Shown piece after piece: positions 1 to 10,984 of a DNA stretch of 64,000 bases. Both the position numbers and the translations under genes were made by a program. The stretch covers positions 32,229,686 to 32,293,685 of the forward strand of contig OY987226.1 in the NCBI GenBank assembly GCA_963920705.1, given 5' to 3'. The stretch's first letter is position 1, and every line of letters begins with the position of its first letter. Origin of the DNA: Odiellus spinosus. Lineage: Eukaryota > Arthropoda > Arachnida > Opiliones > Phalangiidae. Below the pieces are notes generated by a model. The model made no database searches, was not told the origin of the DNA, and saw nothing but the letters and a program-made list of their open reading frames with translations.

Positions 1-3000
1 AATTTGATCAAATGCCTCAAAAAATGAAATAAATTTGATCAAATACCTCAAAAAATGAAATAAATTTGATCAAATGCCTCAAAAAAGGAAATAAATTTGA
101 TCAAATGCCTCAAAAAATGAAATAAATTTGATCAAATGCCTCAAAAAATGAAATAAATTTGATCAAATACCTCAAAAAATGAAATAAATTTGATCAAATA
201 CCTCAAAAAATGAAATAAATTTGATCAAATGCCTCAAAAAATGAAATAAATTTGATCAAATGCCCCAAAAAATGAAATAAATTTGATCAAATGCCTAAAA
301 AATGAAATAAATTTGATCAAATGCCTCAAAAAATGAAATAAATTTGACCAAATGCCTAAAAAATGAAATAAATTTGATCAAATGCCTCATAAAATGAAAT
401 AAATTTGATCAAATGCCTCATAAAATGAAATAAATTTGATCAAGTGCCTCATAAAATGAAATAAATTTGATCAAATGCCTCAAAAAAATGAAATAAATTT
501 GAGCCAATGCCTCAAAAAATGAAATAAATTTGATCAACTGCCTCAAAAAATGAAATAATTTTGATCAAATGCCTCATAAAATGAAATAAATTTGATCAAA
601 TGCCTCAAAAAAATGAAATAAATTTGATCAAATGCCTCAAAAAAATGAAATAAATTTGTGCCAATGCCTCAAAAAATGAAATAAATTTGATCAAATGCCT
701 AAAAAATTAAATAAATTTAATCAAATACCTCAAAAAATGAAATAAATTTGACCAAATGCCTCATAAAATGAAATAAATTTGATCAAATGCCTCAAAAAAA
801 TGAAATAAATTTGATCAAATGCCTCAAAAAAATGAAATAAATTTGATCAAATGCCTCAAAAAAATGAAATAAATTTGATCAAATGCCTAAAAAATGAAAT
901 AAATTTGATCAAATGCCTCGAAAAATGAAATAAATTTGATCAAATACCTCAAAAAATGAAATAAATTTGATCAACTGCCTCAAAAAAGGAAATAAATTTG
1001 ATCAAATGCCCCAAAAAATGAAATAAATTTGATCAAATGCCTAAAAAATGAAATAAATTTGATCAAATGCCTCAAAAAATGAAATAAATTTGATCAAATG
1101 CCCCAAAAAATGAAATAAATTTGATCAAATGCCTAAAACATGAAATAAATTTGATCAAATGCCTCAAAAAATTAAATAAATTTGACCAAATGCCTAAAAA
1201 ATGAAATAAATTTGATCAAATGCCCCAAAAAATGAAATAAATTTGAGCCAATGCCTCAAAAAATGAAATAAATTTGATCAACTGCCTCAAAAAATGAAAT
1301 AAATTTGATCAAATGCCTCATAAAATGAAATAAATTTGATCAAATGCCTCAAAAAAATTAAATAAATTTGTGCCAATGCCTCAAAAAATGAAATAAATTT
1401 GATCAAATGCCTAAAAAATTAAATAAATTTGATCAAATGCCTCAAAAAATGAAATAAATTTGACCAAATGCCTCATAAAATGAAATAAATTTGATCAAAT
1501 GCCTCAAAAAAAATTAAATAAATTTGATCAAATGCCTCAAAAAAATGAAATAAATTTGATAAAATGCCTCAAAAAATGAAATAAATTTGATCAACTGCCT
1601 CAAAAAAGTAAATAAATTTGATCAAATGCCTCAAAAAATGAAATAAATTTGATCAAATACCTCAAAAAATGAAATAAATTTGATCAAATACCTCAAAAAA
1701 TAAAATAAATTTGATCAAATGCCCCAAAAAATGAAATAAATTTGATCAAATGCCTAAAAAATGAAATAAATTTGATCAAATGCCTCAAAAAATGAAATAA
1801 ATTTGACCAAATGCCTAAAAAATGAAATAAATTTGATCAAATGCCTCATAAAATGAAATAAATTTGATCAAATGCCTCATAAAATGAAATAAATTTGATC
1901 AAATGCCTCATAAAATGAAATAAATTTGATCAAATGCCTCAAAAAAATGAAATAAATTTGAGCCAATGCCTCAAAAAATGAAATAAATTTGATCAACTGC
2001 CTCAAAAAATGAAATAAATTTGATCAAATACCTCAAAAAATGAAATAAATTTGACCAAATGCCTCATAAAATGAAATAAATTTGATCAAATGCCTCAAAA
2101 AAATGAAATAAATTTGATCAAATGCCTCAAAAAAATTAAATAAATTTGATCAAATGCCTAAAAAATGAAATAAATTTGATCAAATGCCTCAAAAAAATGA
2201 AATAAATTTGATCAAATGCCTAAAAAATGAAATAAATTTGATCAAATGCCTCATAAAATGAAATAAATTTGATCAAATGCCTCAAAAATGAAATAAATTT
2301 GATCAAATGCCTCAAAAATGAAATAAATTTGATCAAATGCCTCAAAAAATGAAATAAATTTGATCAAATGCCTCAAAAAATGAAATAAATTTGATCAAAT
2401 GCCTCAAAAAATGAAATAAATTTGATCAAATGCCTAAAAAATGAAATAAATTTGATCAAATGCCTAAAAAATTAAATAAATTTGATCAAATACCTCAAAA
2501 AATGAAATAAATTTGACCAAATGCCTCAAAAAAATGAAATAAATTTGATCAAATGCCTCAAAAAAATGAAATAAATTTGATCAAATGCCTAAAAAATGAA
2601 ATAAATTTGATCAAATGCCTCAAAAAAATGAAATAAATTTGATCAAATGCCTAAAAAATCAAATAAATTTGATCAAATGCCTCATAAAATGAAATAAATT
2701 TGATCAAATGCCTCAAAAAATGAAATAAATTTGATCAAATGCCTCAAAAAATGAAATAAATTTGATCAAATGCCTAAAAAATGAAATAAATTTGATCAAA
2801 TGCCTAAAAAATTAAATAAATTTGATCAAATACCTCAAAAAATGAAATAAATTTGACCAAATGCCTCAAAAAAATGAAATAAATTTGATCAAATGCCTCA
2901 AAAAAATGAAATAAATTTGATCAAATGCCTAAAAAATGAAATAAATTTGATCAAATGCCTCAAAAAAATGAAATAAATTTGATCAAATGCCTAAAAAATC

Positions 3001-3420
3001 AAATAAATTTGATCAAATGCCTCATAAAATGAAATAAATTTGATCAAATGCCTCAAAAATGAAATAAATTTGATCAAATGCCTCAAAAATGAAATAAATT
3101 TGATCAAATGCCTCAAAAAATGAAATAAATTTGATCAAATGCCTCAAAAAAGGAAATAAATTTGATCAAATGCCTCAAAAAATGAAATAAATTTGATCAA
3201 ATGCCTAAAAAATGAAATAAATTTGATCAAATACAGGTCAAAAAAATAAAATAAATTTGATCAAATATCTCAAAAAATGAAACAAATTTGATCAAATGCC
3301 TCAAAAAATGAAATAAATTTGATCAAATGCCTCAAAAAATGAAATAAATTTGATCAAATGCCTAAAAAATGAAATAAATTTGATCAAATGCCTCAAAAAT
3401 TGAAATAAATTTGACCAAAT
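1..3420. repeat. 31-bp satellite array, about 110 units
   Basis: Head-to-tail array whose unit is close to AATTTGATCAAATGCCTC followed by an A-run and TGAAATA, 31 bp with small changes in A-run length. Variants (CCTAAAAAA, CCTCATAAA, TTTGACCAA, GAGCCAATG, GATCAACTG) recur in the same order in distant blocks, for example about 241-560 against about 1710-2010, and about 2430-2700 against about 2770-3040 (shift about 340 bp, 11 units). This is higher-order structure laid over the monomer. The array runs off the left edge of the window. No coding potential. Confidence 0.97.
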
Positions 3421-3600
3421 GCCTCAAAAATCTCATAAAATTCGATCGTTTGAAATTCTTTTCTTTAAGAATCAAATTCGACCATTTGAAATCTTTGTCA
3501 GATTCAATCATTTTCTACTCTTTTTTTATCAAATTCGATCATTTTCTACTCTTTTGAAATTCGATCAATTGATCATTAATTCAAATGTGTCACCGTTGGA
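3420..3600. repeat. Decayed edge of the 31-bp satellite
   Basis: The unit degrades into diverged words such as AATTCGATCATTTTC and AAATTCGACCATTTGAAAT with irregular spacing. This is the usual look of an array edge where homogenisation has stopped. The short open frame here has no other support. Confidence 0.7.
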
Positions 3601-4450
3601 TGGATTGCCTTTCGGTAAAACGACGCTATAGTTTTAAGATTATATCTTATCTATTTTCGATAAGTAGGTAGGCCTTTACGAGAATTTCTACCAGGGACGT
3701 CACGTGACGCTCGCCATATTTTTGACGCTTTATATCAGATTTTTTTTTAAACTCAGCATGAAGAGCTTGATACTCGCGAACGTTTCTATTCTTATGTTAT
3801 ATTTCTCGCACACCAACAAATATTAGTTTCAAAAATAAAATAAGTACTTAAAAGGATCTGCCTAATTTCAATTTTTCAAATGCTGGATCATTAGCACGAA
3901 CGAAGTAATTGTACACCTATATTCTTGCTTATAATATATTGAAAACAATATCCTCGGCTTGGCCATTTCGCGATCTTAGTCTTACTGAGCGTATTCAGTG
4001 TTAAAAAGAAATTGCAATGCGTTCGTACTGGAATTCAACTACATAATTAAAATAAATACAAGAATTGCAACCAATTTTGGTTTGTTTATCGTAAATATAT
4101 CATATATCAATTTTAAAAAATAAAAAATATTTTGTTTCAGATTAGATTAGCCTAGGTTATATTTGGTTAGGTTTGGTAACGTCACTCGGGGAAGCAGTGG
4201 CGCCGTTGCGTGTGTTGGCACCTGGGGCGGTTTTCTATTGAGCACCACAACGTAAAACCACGAAAACTAAACGTGCTTAAGCGACTTTACTGTGCTAAAA
4301 CATTCACATTATTTCGACTGTTACTGAATTATTCGCTTATGTACCATTGGGTCGAATCCCAATCGACCACCAAAACCGAACTTTGGCGGATTTTGGATTC
4401 GGTCTAATGGGACAGTCCCATTGCACCGAAAACCGCGCACTTCTCCAGGT
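3600..4450. other. No gene seen
   Basis: AT-rich sequence without a convincing exon, RNA gene or repeat array. The open frame at 4210-4407 lacks recognisable motifs. The motif near 4349 that resembles a tRNA B box has no matching cloverleaf. Confidence 0.5.
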
Positions 4451-4454
4451 TAGC

Positions 4455-4786
4455 ATTCGGTCCAGGCTGAGAAATAAGGATTATTTTTGAACTGGACTTG
4501 TGGCCAGTAGGGCCCAAGCAGTTTTATTAAAAAACTGGACATTGGCCACTAGACTCCCCCTTTAGGACAATCGAATCGACTAAGAAGATAGGAGACTAGG
4601 TCAATTAAGCAATGTGGAAGCAAAGAACAAAGAATTGTATCGAGTCTAACTTAATATTATTTTATTTAAGAAAATTCTCAATAAAAAAAGTAGACCCAAA
4701 GCATTTAATTTTTAAACTGGCCCAGCTAATTTTTTAACTGGACTTTTGTCCAGTGAAACCGCCTTATTTCCCAGCCTGATTCGGTC
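4455..4786. mobile_element. hAT-type MITE with 8-bp target-site duplication
   Basis: The element occupies 4463-4778 (316 bp). It begins CAGGCTGAGAAATAAGG and ends with the inverse of CAGGCTGGGAAATAAGG. It is flanked by the perfect 8-bp direct repeat ATTCGGTC (4455-4462 and 4779-4786). Terminal CAG and an 8-bp duplication are the known hallmarks of the hAT superfamily. The inside has more inverted motifs (ACTGGACTTTTGTCCAGT) and no ORF, so it is non-autonomous. A related left part lies at 51327-51409, and a faint relative at 18370-18460. Confidence 0.9.
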
Positions 4787-5119
4787 CATTGGGACAAAAA
4801 TCTTTGCTTAAATATACCCGATGGAATTTTATAAAATAAATTCTCGGAAACGCAAAGATTATATCTTTACCAGTAAAAGATCTGATTGATTTATAATAAT
4901 TTGATGGCTAGGTCAAATGAGCACTAGAGCCAAATATTTTGTAAACTAATAAGCAAAAATTATTGTTTAGAATAGAAAAATGATTTTAAATCACTGAAAT
5001 ATAACTTAACAAAGCGAATTGCTGATTATTATTTATATTTTAGTCATATTCATACGCAACAAATAAGACAGGCCAAACATCTTATCAAAACTCACGAAAA
5101 AGAAATTAGTGGATAAATA
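4787..5119. other. No gene seen
   Basis: AT-rich spacer between two TIR elements. No motif or exon could be supported. Confidence 0.5.
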
Positions 5120-5388
5120 TTAAATCATCGGCCAAGAAACGATGAATCCAGGACATGACTCTAGAGTCTACTAAAAGAAACAGGCTACGTCATCACCGTG
5201 CCGTGATGACACGTTTCTTGGGGTCAATTTTGTACAGTCAAAAAGCCATGGCGTTTTGGGAGCAAAGTGACGTCATATGACGTCACACGCCGTACGAAGG
5301 CTGTTTGTTTGGCCGACCGAGAATTTTATTCGCTCATACAGAGAAGAGTCATGTCCTGGATTTATCGTTCCTTCGCCCTGATTAAATT
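5120..5388. mobile_element. Foldback MITE with about 40-bp inverted ends
   Basis: Left end (5120-5163) and right end (5343-5388) are inverted copies sharing AATCCAGGACATGACTCT and a longer diverged outer part. The outer boundary and the target duplication are ambiguous because the flanking TTAAAT-like words are also partly inverted. Inside are a hairpin around GTCATCAC...GTGATGAC and the perfect palindrome at 5267-5286. No ORF. Confidence 0.7.
5267..5286. promoter_or_regulatory. 20-bp perfect palindrome with two CRE octamers
   Basis: GTGACGTCATATGACGTCAC is a perfect palindrome. It contains TGACGTCA, the known CREB/ATF binding octamer, twice with 3 bp between. It lies inside the MITE at 5120-5388. 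The sequence match is certain; binding is inference. Confidence 0.4.
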
Positions 5389-6080
5389 AAGCCCGAATAA
5401 ATTAGATTTTTTTCAAAAAGAGTGAATTGCTGTTGCCAATGAGAGTTCGTCTTGGAACCAAAAGAAATGGTGTTAGAAACAAGTTAAACAACACACGCGC
5501 AAAAGGTAAATCTTGGTTCAAGTGCCATATGGCATCAGCAACTAATTTTTAAATAGTGTGTCTGTTTAGCTAACTATTTCGTAGTCCTATAACATTGTGT
5601 CCTTTACTTAATCCGGATTGTTTACGCGAAAGTGGCAAAAGCGGCAAAAGAAATGGGATATTGGGTACAAAAAGGGAAGCAAGCGCGAGAAGGCCTAAAG
5701 TGAGGGTGAAAAATACCGAGTCAAGATGAGTGTGAAAAGAAAATCTCGTCAAAAATAAAAGTAATTTAATATAATTTATTCAATAATGAGTAGTTTCTAC
5801 AGACTATAGAAGTAGCGAAATCAATAAATAAAGTGAAAAGTCGTGTTTAAAGTTATATTATTGAGTCTAAAAGTAGATGTAGTAGAAGTAATAATGACAG
5901 CAATAGTCGCTCAAAACGATTTAAAGGGACATTCACAAAAGGTTAAAATTTAAAATCTCTTTTACACAAGTGCAATACTAGTTTTTATTATATTACTTAA
6001 GAAGCTACACTATTTACCATGCCTTTTTTTTTCATTCTTAAATTTCTTGAAAATGAATTTAGGCATAGTGAGACTGGTTG
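5389..6080. other. No gene seen
   Basis: AT-rich non-coding sequence. The minus-strand open frame at 5570-5752 is hydrophobic but has no start context, splice sites or family motif worth calling. Confidence 0.45.
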
Positions 6081-6099
6081 CCCCGCGATTCGTTAGAAA

Positions 6100-6215
6100 A
6101 CATTAGCCCAACTCCCATTTCGCCCAATCTCAATTGGCCCAATCCAAACTGGCCCAATTCCCACTTAGTCCAATTCACTTAGCACAATCCCGAATATCCC
6201 AGAACTAATCGTTCC
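6100..6215. repeat. CCCAATT-type minisatellite fragment
   Basis: Short degenerate tandem of 12-14 bp words such as GCCCAATTCCCA and GCCCAATCTCAATTG. It is related to the inverted blocks at 10985-11425. Confidence 0.65.
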
Positions 6216-6296
6216 AATATTTAAAAAATTTTCAAGGAAAGGCATTTTCACTGCTTATTTTATTATTCAATTTCCAAATATACATAATTTTAGCAA

Positions 6297-6830
6297 AAAG
6301 AATAAAAGAAACCAAGTAAATTCAAACCGAAAATTAATAGACTTGAAACAAAGGTGGTAATCTACAAAGTAAATTGTAAAACATGTAACGATTCTTACGT
6401 AGGGGAAACAAAAAGAACTATTAAAATAAGACTTAATGAACACAAATACGCATGCGTAAAAAACGATGAACTAAATGGCCTGGCAAAACGCCTAATCAAT
6501 ACTAATTTTAAGCGTTATATTGATTAGGACTAAACAGAAATACTGCAACGGAGAAAAAAATTCTGTAGGCGGTAATTCATTGAAGACATCTTATTAGAAA
6601 CAGAGATAAAGGAGGCCTTAACCTGGAGGACGGGAATGAGCAAGGGATGCGGTGGGGGTAATCACGTGATCTATCGGTACTTAGTGTGTTTTTTTATTTG
6701 AGTTTCGCTGTCGCGAATAATGTGTTGTAAATTGCATTATTCATTATGCCTGATGAAGACTGCCTGGACAGTTGAAAGCTTGCAGGAGTTAATTTATATT
6801 TAATAAAGATATAAAAATATTTTATCCATG
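6297..6830 (+). pseudogene. Penelope-like retroelement, GIY-YIG endonuclease end
   Basis: From 6357 the frame reads VIYKVNC, then KTCNDSYVGETKRTI and KIRLNEHK. This is the start of a GIY-YIG nuclease fold: VYK-NC, a YVGET core, and the R...L.EHK helix. After a stop at about 6525 the frame resumes near 6551 with another internal stop and reads FIEDILLETEIKEAL and TWRTGMS, matching the end of the endonuclease domain. Downstream, CCTGATGAAGACTGCC followed by CAGTTGAAAGCTTG and an AATAAAGATATAAAA tail looks like the 3' end of an animal Penelope element. The reverse transcriptase part is absent, so this is a 5'-truncated dead copy. The upstream residues (LIDLKQR) fit the linker before the domain. 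Confidence 0.8.
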
Positions 6831-6889
6831 AGACCCTTCTTTCAAAACATTTTAACATATAAATCACCGTGTATCTACCTACGTACGAA

Positions 6890-7085
6890 TGTACAAATAT
6901 TGTGGGATGGATGGGCTAGTTGGAGCAATGGGTTAGCTCGAGGGATTAATGAACCTAACTTTACCTAAAAAAATTACTAGAGGGACGGGCTATCCCCAAG
7001 GGATTAAATAGTTGAAAGGATTGGCTAGTTCGAGTTATTAACTAATCTAAACTAACCTTACTTAAAAAAAATCTAGTGGGATTGG
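6890..7085. repeat. GGTTAG/CTAGTTG-type degenerate minisatellite
   Basis: Degenerate units of about 50-70 bp built from GGGATTAA, GGCTAGTT(G/C)GAG and TAACCTTACTTAAAAAAAA. The same words in the opposite orientation form the array at 17070-17520. Confidence 0.6.
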
Positions 7086-7418
7086 CAAAATAGAGTTAAG
7101 ATGGCCATACTAAAAACAAACATGATGGGGTCATTGAGATTTATAGTATATAGTAGAGATGGACGAAATATATTAGAAATGCTTAAACGAAAGCCCACAT
7201 TGTTTGAGCATATAGAGTTAGCTTGCTGTCTTTCCAACGAAAGCGTATTTAACAACAAACAACAAATTATATTGTAAACGAAGGGGAGCATATTTTTTCT
7301 AGCGTATGCGAGTGTTTTTGACAGGGCAAGGGGCGGAAATGTCCTCATAAGCGATGAAAAAAAATTGGGCGGATTGTTATAGTTAAGGGTTTAAAATAAT
7401 TGAAATAAGAGAACTCAC

Positions 7419-7628
7419 AAAAACCGATTCGAATTTAGTTCCGTAAAATGTGATTGGAACTTTGAGTGGTATCTCGGGCGAACTGCTATCATCCACATCC
7501 GCATTAAGAGGGGTATCGAAGGAAAACCCATAAGGATACAATTCCGTTTTGTCAATCGCGTTACAAGTGCGCGAGAAAGCGAAAAGAAGTAAAATTAAAA
7601 TGTGGTTATATCCTTTTTCATTGAACAT
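7419..7628 (-). CDS. First coding exon of a NIDO-domain secreted protein
   Basis: Starting at ATG 7628 the minus strand codes exactly 70 residues. First comes a signal peptide (MFNEKGYNHI then LILLLFAFSRTCNA). It is followed by LYPYGFSFDTPLNADVDDSS, SPEIPLKVPITFYGTK and FESVF. LYPYG, the DDSSS turn, the alternating strand and FYG are the known beginning of the NIDO domain of nidogen, tectorin and mucin-4-like extracellular proteins. The exon ends at a good donor (GTGAGT, GT at 7418-7417) in phase 0, just before the expected V-N-NG strand. The next exon must lie at lower coordinates, but none was recognised between here and the satellite, so the intron may exceed 7 kb or the gene may be broken. 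The domain call is fairly sure; which family member it is cannot be told. Confidence 0.72.
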
Positions 7629-7639
7629 CTTGATTCGTG

Positions 7640-8720
7640 AAAGCGCGGAACTCCGCTAACTAAATATTTATCAGTAAACAACAAGTAGAATAGCGGCAGA
7701 ATATGTAGGAATTGAGTCTTGGTGTAACAGGCACCAGAGAATCTTTCGACCTCCTAAGTTCGAGACTCGACGACGACCGCCTTAGTTTTCGTACTAAAGT
7801 TCTTTAACTGATACGCTAATGAAGGATCAAAGTTCCAAGTGGAATTTCTTATAACTGTATCACGGGAAGGCTCTTTTTGCTCTTTTTTGTTATCGTTCGA
7901 CGGAACTATCATTTAAATGCGTTCGATTTGTACTAAAGCCAGTTATGTAGGAGATGATTATTGGATAAGGGAAAAAAATTCTTTCAACACAAGGTCGATA
8001 CCCAGAAAGAAATCTTAAGAAAGACTATTTGGATCTCGAGCTTTTTTGGTCAACACTTGAACACGTTATTTTTGATAAGGATACAAATTTTATCTGCAAT
8101 GCCTAATGCTTTGAGATTCCGTCAGTAGAAGCTTAACTCTACAGACTTTGTTCTTCGGAAAAAAGGTGGCCGACATTGCCCTCTATTAACTCTCGCTTGA
8201 TAGGCGAGTTATAATGAAGTTTCCGCAAGTTCCCTGACTTTCCTCTTGCATTCTTATATTCGAAAGGATTTTTTTCCACCAGCCCGCCCCTAAGATCTGA
8301 CTCGTGTCTTTCAACCACACTCTGCTCCGCACTCTGCTACAGTAGGAATGTCGGTTGCTACCGTGATACAGTAAATCGACTAGATGAGCTGGAAACTACT
8401 AAGATCCAGGTGTTGCCTGTAAATAGCGACCCTCCATTTTCAGAGCTGAACAAAATCTTATAATATTTAATGGGTACTAACCAACCCGAAATTTGGTTAG
8501 TTATCTTAAAAGCCAATTTGTTATCGTTTGCCTTTTTTTATTTTTGATTTAAGGATCACTAATTTAAATAGTAATTTTAGATATCGTTTTTGAAGCAGGT
8601 CAAAACGACTACTACACTATGATTTTTACATTTTTGTGCTATTTAATATTTTACACTCATATAAAACTAAGAGCAGTGAATTGAGTAAATGTTTTTTAAA
8701 GTACACATGCAACCTGTCTT
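7640..8720. other. No gene seen; upstream region of the NIDO exon
   Basis: This would hold the promoter and 5' untranslated sequence of the minus-strand exon ending at 7628. No TATA/initiator pair, repeat array or exon stands out. Composition is AT-rich. Confidence 0.4.
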
Positions 8721-8724
8721 AATT

Positions 8725-9115
8725 CGTGCCTCGTATCTCGCCAAACACGTGATTTTTCCTTTTCAAGAATTGAACAAATGCCCCAATGGTGCCGGCACGC
8801 GAGTGACGTCAGTTTTACGATTGAATTTACTCTCGCATTAGAAAATAACGCTAAAAAGTCCGTTTCGATTCGCGGTTCCTGGAAATTTTTAACGAAAACG
8901 TATCGCGCTATTTTTATAAATATTAACTAGATCTTTAACTATAATATTATCTAACATTAAAATAATGGCCGAAATACAGCCCTATACGTGTTTGATCTCG
9001 AAAGAGACACAAATAATGAGAATTCTGATCAAAATGATTATAGTTCATCGGAAGTTGAACCATCCGATGATGATCACGTGTTTCTAGAGCTAGTCGTAGA
9101 AATTGGTAAGTAGAT
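8725..9115. repeat. Left arm of a long inverted repeat around the DD41D relic
   Basis: Matches the reverse complement of 10700-10970, with an extra block of about 120 bp at about 8776-8880 missing from the other arm. Both arms keep an acidic reading NDYSSSEVE.SD. In this arm it continues to a possible donor GGTAAGTA near 9111. The coding appearance suggests the N-terminal exon of some mobile-element protein, but the family is not recognised. Confidence 0.7.
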
Positions 9116-9159
9116 TAGTATTATTTTTGGATATAAACAAATTTTTGTAAACCTAATAG

Positions 9160-10267
9160 AAGAGGCGGAGAAAAATACTCACCATTCTCGACGAAGATCC
9201 AGGAACAAGCACCCGGCGAGTTGGGCGCCAATTGGGAGTAAGTCACATTCTTATCTGGCGAATACTCCGAGGACATCAGTTTCACCCTTACCATCTACAG
9301 AAGGTCCAAGCCCTTAACGAAACGGATTACCCGAGAAGACTGGACTTTTGTCAGTGGTTTATCGCTCAACATCAAGACATCAACTTACCCCAAAACCTTT
9401 TAGTTACGGATGAGGCCAATTTTTCCCGTGATGGCATATTGAACATGCACAACAGGCATCAGTGGGCGCAACAAAACCCCCACGCTACAAGTGTTAGGGC
9501 TCACCAAGTTCAATTCAGCTTAAACGTCTGGTGCGGGATTGTTGGTGACCATTTAATTGGACCATTCTTTTTGCAGCCAAGGCTTAATGGTGAGGCATAT
9601 CTCCTATTTCTTCAAGACAATCTGTTCGATCTTCTTGAAGACGTACCATTGGCCTTGAGACGAGACATGTGGTTTATGCGCGACGGTGCACCACGTCGTT
9701 TTTCTCTCCTAATTAGGGCCTTCCTTAATGAAACATTCCCTTTGAGGTGGATTGGTCGTGGTGGAACGGTTGCGTGGCCAGCCAGATCTCCGGACCTAAA
9801 CCCTTGTGATTTCTTTCTTGGCCACCTTAAGGACTTGGTTTATGTTAGTGAAGTGCGTGACATGGAAGATCTACGTCAAAGGATTATTGATGCCTGCGAA
9901 ACCATACGCAACACTCCAGGGATCTTCGAACGAGTTTGACAATCATTTATAAAGCTGGGTTTTCAAAGGAGCGGGTAGCGGGCAAAAATCCAGCGGGTGC
10001 GAGAAAATGAAAGCGGAGCGAGAATATCTAATCGAGTCAGATCGGAGCGGGTAGCGATATTTTACCCTCTTTCCCGCGATTTACACGCTATCGCGCAAAA
10101 ACTCGCTTTTATGAAAACGGGCTTTTGCTTAGTGGGAGCGAAAATTTTTAGTTTTTTCTCGCACCCGCTGGATTTTTGCCCGCTACCCGCTCCTTTGAAA
10201 ACCCAGCTTTAGACGGGCTCAAGTGTGTATCAACGCTGACGGTATGCATTTCGAACAATTTTTGTAA
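9160..10267 (+). pseudogene. Tc1/mariner-group transposase, DD41D type, broken
   Basis: The readable frame starts after a stop at 9157-9159 and gives a helix-turn-helix end (TRRVGRQLGVSHILIWRILR) and an RNase H-like DDE core. First D in LLVTDEANFSRDG, second in MWFMRDGAP, third in ARSPDLNPCDFF. Exactly 41 residues separate the second and third D, the spacing known for the DD41D group in arthropods. At FERV a TGA replaces the expected arginine codon. A 258-bp MITE with TA duplication sits at 9952-10209. One base is missing after it. The conserved C-terminus (CINADGMHFEQFL then stop) is found at about 10229-10267. The N-terminal DNA-binding half is missing. The only recognisable transposon end is the right one, near 10655-10677. 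Confidence 0.85.
9950..10211. mobile_element. 258-bp MITE with about 57-bp perfect TIRs, TA duplication
   Basis: Element 9952-10209 begins AAGCTGGGTTTTCAAAGGAG and ends with its exact inverse. The inverted match runs about 57 bp without mismatch, and TA is duplicated on both sides (9950-9951, 10210-10211). It interrupts the transposase coding footprint. Perfect arms indicate a recent insertion, younger than its host. TA duplication fits the Tc1/mariner group. No coding capacity. Confidence 0.9.
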
Positions 10268-10654
10268 ATACTTCTGATTCCGATTATTAAACAATTGATA
10301 ATTATAGTAATTAATAGTGGCTTCTTGTAAAATTCCCTTTTCAACATCCGAAACACACGTAATAAACCACACTTTGAGTTCAAGTACTTCTGACCAAAGT
10401 TAATGATTGCGCACTCCTTTTTTTACTTAATAAACACCTTGTTTCACTTATCTCTCGATAATTAGCTTATGCACAATTAAATTGAAAAACAATAATGGTC
10501 AAAGGCACAATCTTACATACACCTTTCGGTCGTTTGTCGTATTTTTGAGGACTATTTTCAAGGGCTCATAACTACGCAACGCAGCGCGTGAGACTAAAGG
10601 TTCATAAACCTTTTTCACTCCGCCTGACCCCATGAAAAACCCCCTTCATTTTTT

Positions 10655-10679
10655 CCAGACCTTTCAGAAACACCCTGTA
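10655..10679 (-). mobile_element. Right terminal repeat of the DD41D element
   Basis: Read on the minus strand the end is CAGGGTGTTTCTGAAAGGTC, next to a TA. This form of TIR is typical of this transposase family in insects. No matching left end was found upstream of 9160, so the copy is truncated. Confidence 0.55.
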
Positions 10680-10699
10680 TTATTAGAATGCCTATTTAT

Positions 10700-10970
10700 C
10701 TAAAGAATACTCTACTAGTTTTAGAGACACGCTACATATCACGATTATTATCGGATGATTCAACTTCTGATGAACTATAATCATTTCAATGATGAAAATT
10801 CTCATCATTCGTGTCGCTTTCGAATTCAAACACTATTGTTTTTAAAACTTTAAATGTTGGATATTATTATAATTTAAGATCTAGTTAGTATTATTAAAAA
10901 TACCGCGAAACGTTTTCTTTTAGACTTAGGCGGGGTTTTTTTTGAAAAGGAAAATCGCGCGAGACGAGGC
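10700..10970. repeat. Right arm of the long inverted repeat
   Basis: Reverse complement of much of 8725-9115, including the stretch reading NDYSSSEVESSD on the minus strand. A stop codon lies upstream of that stretch in this arm, so it is the more decayed copy. Confidence 0.7.
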
Positions 10971-10984
10971 CCGAATAAAGACGG

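Noticed and set aside
1-3420. CRISPR-like array
   Set aside because: There are no unique spacers. The whole 31-bp unit repeats, as in a satellite, and the context is eukaryotic.
4340-4366. tRNA B-box-like GGGTCGAATCCC
   Set aside because: No A box at the right distance and no acceptor, D or anticodon stems could be folded.
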